Under the pieces are notes generated by a model. It searched no databases. It was not told where the DNA came from and saw nothing but the letters and a program-made list of their open reading frames with translations. 64,000 nucleotides of DNA from Paramecium pentaurelia (Eukaryota; Ciliophora; Oligohymenophorea; Peniculida; Parameciidae). Numbering within the stretch: position 1 is the first letter of the stretch; each line of letters starts with the position of its first letter. Where the stretch lies: positions 380,773 to 444,772 of the forward strand of contig CAJJDO010000021.1 of assembly GCA_905183005.1 (NCBI GenBank), read 5' to 3'. The position numbers and the translations under genes were made by a program. Shown here piece after piece: positions 25,844 to 36,430 of this stretch.

Positions 25844-28731
25844 ATGTTATTTATATTATTCATTATCCAATCAATAAATGGTTAAGTATGTGAAACAGCT
25901 GATCAATTTTATAATCCATTAGCATCAAAATGTGAAGCATGTCCAGCAGGAACTGGATTGATAAGTAATTAGGTAAAATAGAAATTTGAATATTAAATAT
26001 TAGTGTATTTGTGATTCAACTATAAATGGTGTGCCTGTAAATTCAGTCTGTCCTGCAGAAACTAATTTATGTGTAAGTGATACAGGATCTTGGTAAAACT
26101 CAGCTTGTTCATGTTCTGGTCATGCAATTACTCTTCCTACAAATATATGTTAATAATGTCCTAATAATTAAATAAATGTAAGTGGGAAATGTTCATGTTC
26201 AGGATCTTCATTCGCAAGTGATAATTATTGTGTTAACTTATATGTGAATGTGTTTTCAGATGATATAGCTTAAACATTAGGACCCAAAGCTTATGATGGA
26301 TGTAATCTTTATAATGATATGGTATCTTGTTAATAATTGGCAAATTTATTCATTTTGAAAAGATCAACAGTGAGTACAGAAAAAGATTTTAACTATTTAT
26401 ATAATGCAGTTCTTACATTTTAAAATAAAAAGAATATGCCAAACATAATACATGAAGCATCCACTACTGTTACATCTGTAACTTTAATTGAAAATACTCC
26501 TATTTAAATGTAAGTGAATTTTAAAGAAGACAGAGCTAGTAGTCTTAATAAAATTCCATTTTATGTTATGGAATATTATATTGATGGAAGTGTTAGTGAA
26601 TTAAAACCACTTTAAAATTAATTTTAATTGTGTAGTACTAGTTATGGAGATACTGATCTAGCATCCAATTTTGGAGTATCTTACAAAAATGAGTAAATAT
26701 TAATATTAAACATTTTAAGTTGTGATGTTGATTTTACAAAATATTTAGATAGCAATTATAAAACAATATTTTATTCTGTATGGATAAAAGATATAGATGG
26801 AAGTTTCATATAAGTACCAATTAAAATAGCTGATTATGATGGTAATGGAAATGGAGAAACTGAAAATGAATATGGTTATACAAATACAAAATTTTTATGG
26901 AGATTTTTTATGGTTGATAATTTAAAAAGTCCATCAGAAATAATTTATGCAAAATAAGTTAGATTAATTAGTTATTTGTCTACATAAGAAGATGATAAAA
27001 CATTTCTACCATATTTTTATATTATTTATAGTGAACCTATTACTATCACAAGTATAGAGACTGAAAAATATTATCCTGTTAAATATGGTCATTATTATTA
27101 TTAAGCAAAAACTAGTTTTTATACTGTTGCTTCAGCTTTATTGATTGTTGCTCATGTATTCATTATTATTGTTTGGTTTATAAGAATATATGTATGGAGT
27201 AAGAGGAATCCCTCTTATACAGGTTAAAATGATTGGTGTATGTATTTGACAATCAAATCATTTTATGTTTTATTAGATACTTGGGCAGAAGTAATCTTTT
27301 ATTATTTGGCCATATTTACAGGATATTTATTTTGTTTCTTTAAATTTTAATAAACTATTTATATTTTGATGCCTGATCTTTCAGATTATGCTAATAATTA
27401 TAGACCATTTGAAATCTTATTTTATATGATGTTTGCTTGTAGATTGATATCAATGTTCAATTTAATATTAAGATAAGCTGATGTTTAAGTATTCTTTATA
27501 GATTGGGAAAAATCTGAAGTTTTGAGACCAAGAGAATTAGCAGAAAAACTAGATAATAATATATTGAGAATGGTTGAATAAGCTTAATCAAAATAAAGTG
27601 CATGGAGAATGATATTAATAGCTAATGAATTTAATGAATTATAAATATATAGAATAGTTAGTGTTGAATGGACTTTACTATTTGTAGGATTCTTTTTAGA
27701 AGGATTATAATGGATTGATTTAGGTTAAGAATAACCAAATTTATAATTAGATAAAACTATTCCAAAGAATTATGTTCTATAATATTTTTTATGTACATTT
27801 TTATATATGGCAATTGGATTAGCTTAAATTAGTATTATATTATATTCATAATAAATTTAGTTATATAAAAACTATTTGATATTTGGTTTCCCATACTGGT
27901 TGAAGATTTTGTTGATTTATGTGCAATATCTAATGTTTCCATACTCATTTTGGATGATGTCTTACATGGATATTATATTCATGGAGAAAATCCTATTGGT
28001 TATGCTGAAGGTTCAAGTGAACATCTTGCTAATTGTTTACATTATGAAGCATTAGGTAAAGGGAAGAAAAGAGGATTTATCCAAGAATCATCTTTATAAC
28101 ATTAAGATGATGTAGATCTTTAAACTTTTGAATTGTTTTTACCTATGAGATTTAGAGAAGCATATGAAAAAGTTTATAATTAAGAACTTAAATAAAAAAC
28201 AGATAATGCTCAATATTAGAATTATAATGAAATGTATTTATTTATGATTATTAATTTTTAGTCGAATTTTAAGATAGGGTGTTCCTGATGGTTTAGATAT
28301 GGCCTTAGTATAAACAATTAAAGATACATTCTCCTTTTATCTTAAGGATGTTTTGACTTAAGTATTTCTAATATTAATATTAGGTACGAACAAATTTTGC
28401 AAAATGTGTCAGAGACAAATTGCCTGTTCAAAGATTCTTTGATTATCCTCCTGCTGATTTAGAGGAAGGTTATTTCAAAGAATAAAGTATGCCTGTTTTC
28501 TTCAGAGATCCAGATCAATCATTTAAATCCATGTTCTTTTGTGGACATGAATTTTTTTTCTTGATTACAGATACTATGATCTTCAATTTTTGGATGATTC
28601 TCACCAATAACACATACCTTTCATTGATGTTAACTTATTTGATTTCAGCTGGAATATTTAATTTCCGTTAATGGGTAGGAGAACGTAATTTAGCTGATCA
28701 ATCTAAAATCGATTCTAGATTCTTAATATGA
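25844..28731 (+). CDS. TMEM67: Meckelin (TMEM67/MKS3), ciliary transition-zone receptor
   Basis: About 925 aa (human about 995) after introns of 31, 29, 28 and 22 nt. A signal peptide (MLFILFIIQSINGQVC) is followed by a Cys-rich extracellular region with repeated CxC and CxxC pairs (CPAGTGL, CSCSGSSFASDNYC). A large ectodomain comes next, then several transmembrane helices starting near ASALLIVAHVFIIIVWFI. The late part contains FVDLCAISNVSILILDD and GYYIHGENPIGYAEG, close to the conserved meckelin C-terminal region. The protein ends SRFLI, like known meckelins. It belongs to the transition-zone MKS complex that gates protein entry into cilia. The gene lies 36 bp upstream of the CSN1 gene. 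Confidence 0.92.
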
Positions 28732-28767
28732 TAATTAATTTTAAATAGATAAATAATATATATATAA

Positions 28768-29973
28768 ATGAATTTAGATTTTTCTAAACTAAATGTCTAT
28801 GCCAATTCCCTTTTAGCTATTAGGTTATGTATTGTTGGTTAGAGTAATCCTTCCTTGATACCATAAATTATGCCTAAGCTTGAAGAGAATGGTCTTTATT
28901 TGTAAACATATTCATATATACATTAGAGGAGCTGCAATTTTGGCAGAAAAATTAAAAATTTCATATTAGAAAGAAGAATTAACTCTTATACGAAAGTTTA
29001 TTACAGATAAAAAGAATTAGATCTAACAAACTAAAAATTTATAAAATAGAAATGCTTTAAAAGAACTCTTCATCTAATTAGGAGACTTATATCTCAAATA
29101 TGGAGACTTAGTTGAAGCTTATGCTGCCTATTATAAGGCCCATGAAAATAATTAAACATAAGAAGCCTTAGATTATGCAAATTCATGGGTGACTTGTATG
29201 ATTTTAAGCAATAATTATATGCACTATAAAGTTATTAATGTCAATCCCAAAGATTAAGATGTTAAAGGATATTAGAAGTGGTTATTATTAAGTGCCATTA
29301 GAAATTATGTTAGAATGGATTACAAGAACTTTTTAATTGACTTATTACAAATTGATGCCAATTATCTTGAATAAGTAGAATTTATAACTAGCTATTTTGA
29401 TTTAAGCAAATATTTTGCTATAGCTAGTCTTATCACAAAATTACCTAAAGATATTATTGAAACATTATAACATCCATTTATTATTAGAATACTAGATGCA
29501 GATCCTTCAGTATTGGAGACTTTGAATTGTTATATAGACTATGATTTTGTTTAATTAATTTAGAAATCTTAATTACTCATTGTATTAATATTTCATATAA
29601 TATTTTAGATTGAATTAGATAGAGATGTCATATCAGCTCCACTTATACCATAAATTAAAGAGAAGATCATTAACACATTATTAAAATAAGTAATTATAAA
29701 TTTATATTAAATTAGTATATTATTAATTTTAAAAGAATGTCTTTAATTTCATTAGCTAATTTATTGAATTTAAAGTAGTTTGAAGCTCAAGATTTAGTAG
29801 AAAAATTAATTAGATCTGAAAGTCTTAATTATGTTATTGATCCAATAGATATGATTGTTCATGAAAAGTACAGTCATGAATAATAATAAATACGTTAATG
29901 TCATTAACTTGGAGTAACAGTTTTAAAAGCATTAGATCATAAATATTTCTAAATTCTACAAGATTAAAAATGA
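28768..29973 (+). CDS. COP9 signalosome subunit 1 (CSN1/GPS1-like)
   Basis: About 375 aa with introns of 25, 27 and 26 nt. The middle has the RPN7/CSN1 helical repeat pattern (ALKELFIQLGDLYLKYGDLVEAYAAYYKA split by normal text: LGDLYLKYGDLVEA). Further on are KWLLLSAIRNYVRMDYKNF and SKYFAIASLITKLP. The C-terminal PCI winged helix is recognisable as LANLLNLKQFEAQDLVEKLI with SLNYVIDPIDMIVHEKY. The COP9 signalosome removes NEDD8 from cullins. Human CSN1 is about 490 aa, so this copy is short. The proteasome subunit RPN7 (PSMD6) is the main alternative, but the weak N-terminus and the ending fit CSN1 better. Confidence 0.72.
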
Positions 29974-30166
29974 TAATTTAAGTAAAGATAATTTAATATT
30001 ATTATTATTTTTCAACAATATATCTATTTATTTATTATAATATATAAATAAATATCTTTAAACTTTTAATATTTCTATTTTCTATCTTATAATATAACTA
30101 TTAAAAATAATTTTAAATTTAAGATTATTTAAATTTTTACTTTAAATTCTCTTTATTAAATAATAA

Positions 30167-30990
30167 ATGAGCTATAATTAAGAAGAAAATGAAGATTAGG
30201 GTCTTGAGAATAGATCTCCAAGAAATGAAGAAGAAGAAGATAAAAATGATCAAGAACAAGATGCTTAAAATTAATTAAATTAAAAGAAGAAAAAGAAAAC
30301 ATAACAATTTCGATTGAAACCTGAATAATTTACAGATCCTTAAAAAGGAGTCATTTATTTATATAATTTATGTAAAGACTATCGATTTGGAAATGAAGAA
30401 TTTGAAGAATTAAATAAATATATGCATGTTATAGAAGAATGGCATTATTAAGTAATGCCTAAATATGACTTTGACTATTTTACAAATAGATTATAAAAAT
30501 TTGGAGGGAATAATAGTGTTTAAGTAATATATTTACTTACTTTAAGACTCACTTATAATTCCTCAGAAAGGCTCATAAAGGTCTAATTCCTTGGCATTTC
30601 GTTCTTAATCCATTAGGAGAACAACCTATAAATGATCATACCATAAATTAAACATTTAATGAGACTATAACCAATAATTCAGCTATCTAAGAAGAATAAC
30701 CTTAACTAAACATACAATAAATTGATTAAAATTTGAGTTAACCAGATCTATAGTAAAACATTACTTCTACTATTTCACAAAAAAAACCTTTAAAATTATC
30801 TTTAAAAAAATACAATTTATAATCATAAGTCAAATCTGTTAAAAAAGAACTTACTGTTCGTTTCAATGATGAAGTTCAATATGAGCCAACACCTAAACCT
30901 ATAATTTAAGAGGAAGAAAATTATGATGACATATTTGAATAGTTAGAGGTGGCTTATAAACTAAAAGAAGAAAAGAAACTAGTAAATTGA
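30167..30990 (+). CDS. TIPIN/Csm3/Swi3-type replication fork protection protein
   Basis: About 266 aa with one 23-nt intron. The Swi3 domain is clear: GVIYLYNLCKDYRFG, then HVIEEWHYQVMPKYDFDYF and RLQKFGGNNSVQ, the order found in TIPIN, which pairs with Timeless/Tof1 to stabilise stalled forks. The N-terminus is acidic and Gln-rich with a Lys run (NQKKKKKTQQF) that may be a nuclear signal. The C-terminus has KKELTVRFNDEVQYEPTPKP, an RFxD-like conserved short motif, and an acidic end. Family assignment is good; the partner Timeless is not in this window. Confidence 0.85.
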
Positions 30991-31606
30991 GAGAATAGTA
31001 GGTTGATATAGTATTTTTTTCTTATTTATTAACTTAATAATTATTTTTAAGAATTTTCGATGATTTGTATTAACATTTGGATATAAAGTATTTCTTTTTT
31101 TTTATATATGAAATTTAATTCAAAGAAAATTATAGATTCCATATTAATTTGAATTACTTCATAAAAATAATTTTTATCCTAGCTTATTATATTTATACAA
31201 AGATTAATTTTTGTATAATTATGGGAAGCTAATATTCAATGTTGCATGTGTTGGGAATTTGAGCTGTCATTCTCGAAAATGACCCTCATTGCCACACTGC
31301 TTAATAAATTATAATTGAATTATTCATATAATATTACAAAAACTTAAAAAAATAATATATGGGAATCGTTTACTAATTAAATTAATAAAAATAATTTTTT
31401 TCATTAAATTTATTTTCTTTTTGTTAGTCTACACAGTTTCTTATTTGATAAATTATCATTAATAATATAATTGATTTTTTTAAAATGATATTCAAAATTG
31501 AGGAGAATAAAATAATAAATAGAGAGGATTATTTGTATTTCTTGTATAATAGTTTTATATTTTATTAACCAGATAAAGTAGTTATTTTGTATATAATATT
31601 TTATTT
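30991..31606. other. Intergenic region holding a structured GC-richer element
   Basis: About 615 bp between TIPIN and COQ5, both on the plus strand. Most is A/T-rich and featureless. The exception is about 31220-31300, where base composition shifts and a nested inverted repeat appears (listed separately). Confidence 0.5.
31244..31300. ncRNA. Candidate structured small RNA (nested hairpin)
   Basis: Three inverted-repeat arms nest around one loop. GCATGTG (31244-31250) pairs with CACA-C-TGC (31293-31300, one bulged C). TGAG (31260-31263) pairs with CTCA (31285-31288). GTCATT (31266-31271) pairs with AATGAC (31278-31283), with loop CTCGAA. The block is much richer in G/C than the flanks. No tRNA, C/D box or spliceosomal RNA signature was recognised and the strand is unknown. 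A conserved mRNA end structure is another possibility. Confidence 0.35.
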
Positions 31607-32464
31607 ATGATAAAATAACTATTTAAATTGAGAGTATTTACATTTTGTCAAGATGCTAACTTTGGATTTAAAAAGGTTAAACTTGAAGAAAAATAAGAAC
31701 ATGTTAATTAAGTGTTTCATAATGTTGCAAATAAGTACTTGTTTATTTAAAAATAGCTATGATTTGATGAATGATTTAATGAGTGTTGGATTACATAGAT
31801 GTTGGAAGAATTCTTTTGTTGAAGAATTAGGATCATTAAAAAATGGAGATTCATAAATTAGAGTCTTAGATGTTGCAGGTGGTACAGGTGATATAGCATT
31901 TCGTATTCTTGAAAAACATAAGGGAAATAATTTGTTTAATGAAAATCTTAAAATAACTGTTTTAGATATAAATTAATCTATGTTAGATGTAGGATAAAAA
32001 AGAGCAAATGAATTAGGTTATTAAAATTGTAATATTTTTATATCAAACATATAGAAATTGATTTTGTATGTGCAAATGCTGAAGAATTACCATTTGAACC
32101 TAATACTTTTGATGCTTATACTATTGCTTTTGGAATTAGAAATGTACCAAGAATTCCTAAAGCAATTGGAGAAGCTCATAGAGTATTGAAATAAGGAGGA
32201 AAATTTTAATGTTTAGAATTTAGTAAAGTTTAGAATCCCCTTTTATCTTTTGCTAATTAATTTTATTAATTCAATTTCATTCCCACAATGGGATAATTAG
32301 TTGCTAATGATAGACATTCCTATTAATATTTAGTAGAGAGTATTGATAAATTCCATAGTCAATAAGAATTATTAAAAATAATTGAAGAAACTGGTTTTAG
32401 ATATGCAGGATTTAAGAATTATATGGATGGAGTTGTAGCTGTACATTTTGGATTTAAGTTATGA
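31607..32464 (+). CDS. COQ5: Ubiquinone biosynthesis C-methyltransferase COQ5
   Basis: About 269 aa after introns of 22 and 26 nt. It reads NVANKYDLMNDLMSVGLHRCWK across the first intron, then the SAM-binding motif VLDVAGGTGDIAFRILE, TVLDINQSMLDVG, ANAEELPFEPNTFDAYTIAF and GIRNVPRIPKAIGEAHRVLK, ending AVHFGFKL. These are UbiE/COQ5 signatures. The enzyme methylates the benzoquinone ring (DDMQH2 to DMQH2) on the matrix side of the mitochondrial inner membrane. The chosen ATG at 31607 gives a basic leader (MIKQLFKLRVFTFCQ) suited to mitochondrial import; a later ATG at 31653 is in another frame. Confidence 0.93.
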
Positions 32465-32660
32465 TAATAATTTATTGCGATAATTTTATTGTATATTTAA
32501 GTTAATCTCATGTTCATTTATAATGAAATTGATGGAATCACTTTAAAATTTCATTTTTTTACATATTTTATTCAATAATTTCAACAATCATCTCTCATTG
32601 TATATCTGTAACATTAATAAATAATAATAATTAACAAAAAATAAATAAAAAGAAATAAAA

Positions 32661-33323
32661 TCACTATAATCTTTTTAATAAAAACAATTCTTTTAGTTTC
32701 TCTTTTTGTCTTTTTTAGACATACAATTTAAACCTATCTGGTTTAGGCTAATAAAACTCCCTATTGTAATTTATATCATTTACTTACTAATACTTTAAAC
32801 ATCCTGGAGAAGTGTATCACATTAGTCAATACAATTTTTTACTTCTCGAATTGAAGATAGTTTAAGCCTTTAAAAAAAAAATGGTTAGGCCATTGACCTA
32901 CCAGAGTTACTAATACTTAAAATTGAAGTTCCAATTTATTCATCATTCTTTTGAATGACTTCCTTAATGGATCTTTAATTAAAGTCATGTTAGTTGAAAG
33001 ATGTAATCCTTGATCTTGGAAGAGTAGTTTTATCACTACGTTTCATTACGTCTATGTTCTTTAACATAATAGGGGGAACATGATTCAACTTTTTGCTTTT
33101 GAAACTATTAAATATTATAATACATCTCTTGTTCTTATTTATGTTTAAGTACCTCTAAATAACTATCACATTGTTTTTTCATTTTTTTAGACCACATCTC
33201 AACAATTTACATTGAACCTAATTTATCAGGATTCTTTTTGTTCTATGAAATACTTTGTTTTCTTTCAAGTGAAAATTCATTTTGAAATGATTTAGAAATT
33301 TAACAACTTCTATTCTTTTTCAT
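32661..33323 (-). CDS. Unrecognised basic protein
   Basis: About 206 aa after introns of 19 and 23 nt, closing in frame at TGA 32661-32663. It is rich in Lys, Ser and Gln and has no membrane segment. Readable parts are MKKNRSCQISKSFQNEFSLE at the start, KLNHVPPIMLKNIDVMKRSD in the middle and KEFYQPKPDRFKLYVQKRQK near the end. I do not recognise a family. It follows the homeodomain-like gene on the same strand after about 105 bp. Confidence 0.6.
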
Positions 33324-33427
33324 TTGTAAATGTTCATTTAATATTTATCTTTTCATAAAATATATAATAAATTGAACCTAAAATTATTAATATAAATGTT
33401 ATCCATATATATAACATAATTATAAAA

Positions 33428-34039
33428 TCATATTCTCTTTGGTTTTTTGGTTAGATGAGAACACATATATTCTAAAATATCTTATTAAACCTTTTTGATA
33501 TTCTCTATTTATCTTTCTTAATTCTAAAATAAGGAAATGAGTTGATGAATTTCATCATTTGAATCTAATAATAAAGCTAAGGATTCAAAATTTTATAAGG
33601 CATATTTATCCTATTATTTTTACTAACTTTTCTCTACTTATGTAGGGAGATGTGTTAAAGGAAAAGTTATTCCATTCTATGATTATTTGGAATCATTTAG
33701 ATTAGTATTTTTTATAAGTAAATCTGAATTAGTAATTTCATAATTGTATTAATTAGAGTTTTGGTTAAAGTGCCTCTCATAATCAAAAAGTGATTTATCT
33801 TCTTTTACTTTTCTTTTGTTATTATAGAGATTATCTTCTGAATCAGATGTATGTTTATTTTCAGAACAAAATTATTATTTGTTTTTAAGCCATGCTTTGA
33901 TGGTTCTAGTTTTCAAATCATTTTCATGAGCTATATATTCAATTTATTTATCAGTAGGATTGTTCCCTAAGATTTTTAGTATCTATTATTTCTCAGCATT
34001 AGTGACTTGCTTTTTACGATAAGTATATTTAGGATTCAT
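33428..34039 (-). CDS. Homeodomain-like protein
   Basis: A single-exon frame of 203 codons. Residues about 10-55 resemble a homeodomain: TNAEKQQILKILGNNPTDKQ, IEYIAHENDLKTRTIKAWLK, then NKQQ. The third helix carries Trp and Asn at the positions of homeodomain W48 and N51, although Leu replaces the usual Phe49 and Lys replaces Arg53. The remainder is polar, with a predicted coiled coil near ISLFQNQERQIENIKKVQQD. If correct it is a probable DNA-binding protein. The match is by eye over about 45 residues, so another helix-turn-helix family is possible. Confidence 0.55.
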
Positions 34040-34353
34040 AAAATAACATACATTTATTCTAGAGATGATAATTTATAAACTAAAATATCATTGTTATTAT
34101 TATTATTATAATTAATTTATAATCTCATATTAAACAATGAAACTTTTTTTAAGATCGTATATATAATAAAATTAATTAATTTTTTGTCATATCCATTATT
34201 TCTCTTCTTAATCTTCATTTTTTATTTATAGATAATACAACAAATTTTCATACATTATATTTGATTGACTTCTTAAAATATATGATATATTGGATATCTT
34301 ATCATTTTTTAAGTTATAAATTAAAATATTATTATAAAAATAGATTAAATTTA
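34040..34353. other. Intergenic region, nothing recognised
   Basis: About 310 bp of AT-rich DNA between two minus-strand genes. No frame or structure noted. Confidence 0.5.
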
Positions 34354-36101
34354 TCATAAAGCATACATCACCATTTTATATTCTATTGAGTTTATCAATT
34401 AAGTTTAGTTACCTATTCTTCTTCCACCATCTTCACCATTTTCAAACCAATAACTAAGTCTTCTCTGATCATTTGGATCCAAATCATCACATAAAGTTAA
34501 AAAAATATCTTCTGTTGGAGAAAATCCAAAGGCAACCGGAAAAGCCATGTACCAATAAATATCTCCTGATGAACTTTTTCTTGCATGTTACCAATGATAA
34601 GTGAATTAAAATATCTCTTATTAATAATCACAACCTACTACTAATAATATTTCTGGATTGTCCACTTTCATACCAGCCACACATATAATTGTATCATTTT
34701 AAGTAATACTCTAAATATATCTAACTACTTTTCTATTAAATTTTTTTGAGAGTAATTCATCATAAATTATTACAAAGTTTTCTAACTCTTTAACATTTAA
34801 ATCAACATGAATTTTTCCAACTAATTTTTTCTTAATTTCTTCTTTATATTCAATTTATATTTATCTATTATAAATTTTCATTAGATTATTCATTATCTGT
34901 GTTTTATACCATTAAATTGTATCATAATTCGAAGTAATATTTTTATTAACATGTATCAAATCTTCTTCTATTTTCATAATCCTTACTTATTAATAATATA
35001 AAACAGACGAAGTTCTATTAGTATCTGATAATATCTTATCATTAAGTTAATTTTATGCTATAAATTATTATTTTATTTGTTAGAAATTCTCTTTTTAATT
35101 ATTTAATCTATCAGATATTGTATTATATAAAGTTTCATTATATTATTTTAATTTATTACTAAAATAATTCTTAAATTGATTGTAAGGTGTTTCAGTATTA
35201 TTCATTTTTTAATTTATTACATCTATTTGATCCTTAATTTTATTCATTTATTATTATATATTTTAATTCAATTCCTAACATATAGTATCTTCTTTTTATC
35301 CTTATAATTCTTTAATAAGAATTTGAAATTCATCCATTTTTTAATGTAATTCACTTCTTCCATTAAAATCTTAAAACATAATGATAGGATTTAATCCAAT
35401 TATTAATAAGATTAAAACTACTGTAGATTTGAATAGAAATGAATTTGTTATACTTGGTTATTTTATCAATTATTACATTTATTATTCCAAAATTTATTGT
35501 TTTTAAAGATATCTAGAAAATAGAATTTTTTATACTTAGCTATTTATTGATGTAAATCCAAGTCCATCTTTTTAATGTAATTGTTGATTTTAACTTAGAG
35601 TTAACTTTTTTTTTGTATAATATCTTCCATATATTAATTTATAGTCTATTAATACAGTTTAAGTATTTGCACATGATGTTACTATTAATATTCTGTAAAT
35701 TTATTCATTTCCATTATTTATTCATACAATTTTTAAACTAATTAATCAATCTCCTTTTCCACATAAGATTTAACTTATTCTAAAAATTCTTTGGAATTAT
35801 TTTAATAACCTTCAATTATTTAAAACTTCTCTTTCTTAAAATCATTAAGTTAAGTAACTATTTGATTTAAGAAAGTAATTCTATCTTTTTTCTTCTTATC
35901 AACTTCTTACATTATCAAACTAATTTTCTTAAAATCATCAAGATGATTAACAAAATTATTATTGTTTTGTCGATGAATTTTGGTTATGCATTCATAACAA
36001 TGAAGTTATTTTCTATTAGAATTACAGCATTGTTCATTCATACAAATAAATTCTTCTTTATTTTATGTAATTGAGCAAGTTTTAACAAATTCGTTGTTCA
36101 T
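34354..36101 (-). CDS. Cys/His-rich, coiled-coil, single-pass membrane protein
   Basis: About 574 aa joined across a 23-nt intron, with a possible 30-nt in-frame intron near the end. The N-terminus has a B-box-like cluster (KTCSITQNKEEFICMNEQCC, then LHCYECITKIH). A Gln-rich coiled coil follows, then one hydrophobic helix (FLFKSTVVLILLIIGLNPII), a second coiled coil, and a compact C-terminal domain with TIICVAGMKVDNPEILLVVG and DPNDQRRLSYWFENGEDGGR. That last piece resembles a repeated ciliate-specific domain I cannot name. Without the 23-nt intron the locus looks like two overlapping frames, so the join matters. Confidence 0.65.
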
Positions 36102-36430
36102 AACTATTAAACTTAAATTAAATATACCTTAATAAAAGTTAAAAATATTATTTAAATCATTCATATAAATCAGGATTAGCTTATCTAATTAAAATCAAGT
36201 CGTCATTTTAATTGTTGAATTCTAAATTTTTAAGTTATTCTATCTAATTTTATCTTATTAAATTAAGCAATAAATATCTTAATTAAATATAGTATCAAAT
36301 CAATTATATATTTATTTTATCATTAAAATAAATAAAAAAGGAAGTCTTAAGAGATATAATAAAAATAAATATTCACTCAGTTTATTTTTATTACAGAAAT
36401 AATAAAATTGTTATATATTTTTAAAAAATA
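36102..36430. other. Divergent intergenic region, nothing recognised
   Basis: About 330 bp between divergent genes and so a likely shared promoter region. Very AT-rich; no distinct motif was picked out. Confidence 0.5.

Noticed and set aside
35466..35478. Two overlapping minus-strand genes meeting here
   Set aside because: A 23-nt GT-AG intron just upstream joins the frames into one gene with an exact whole number of codons, a simpler model.
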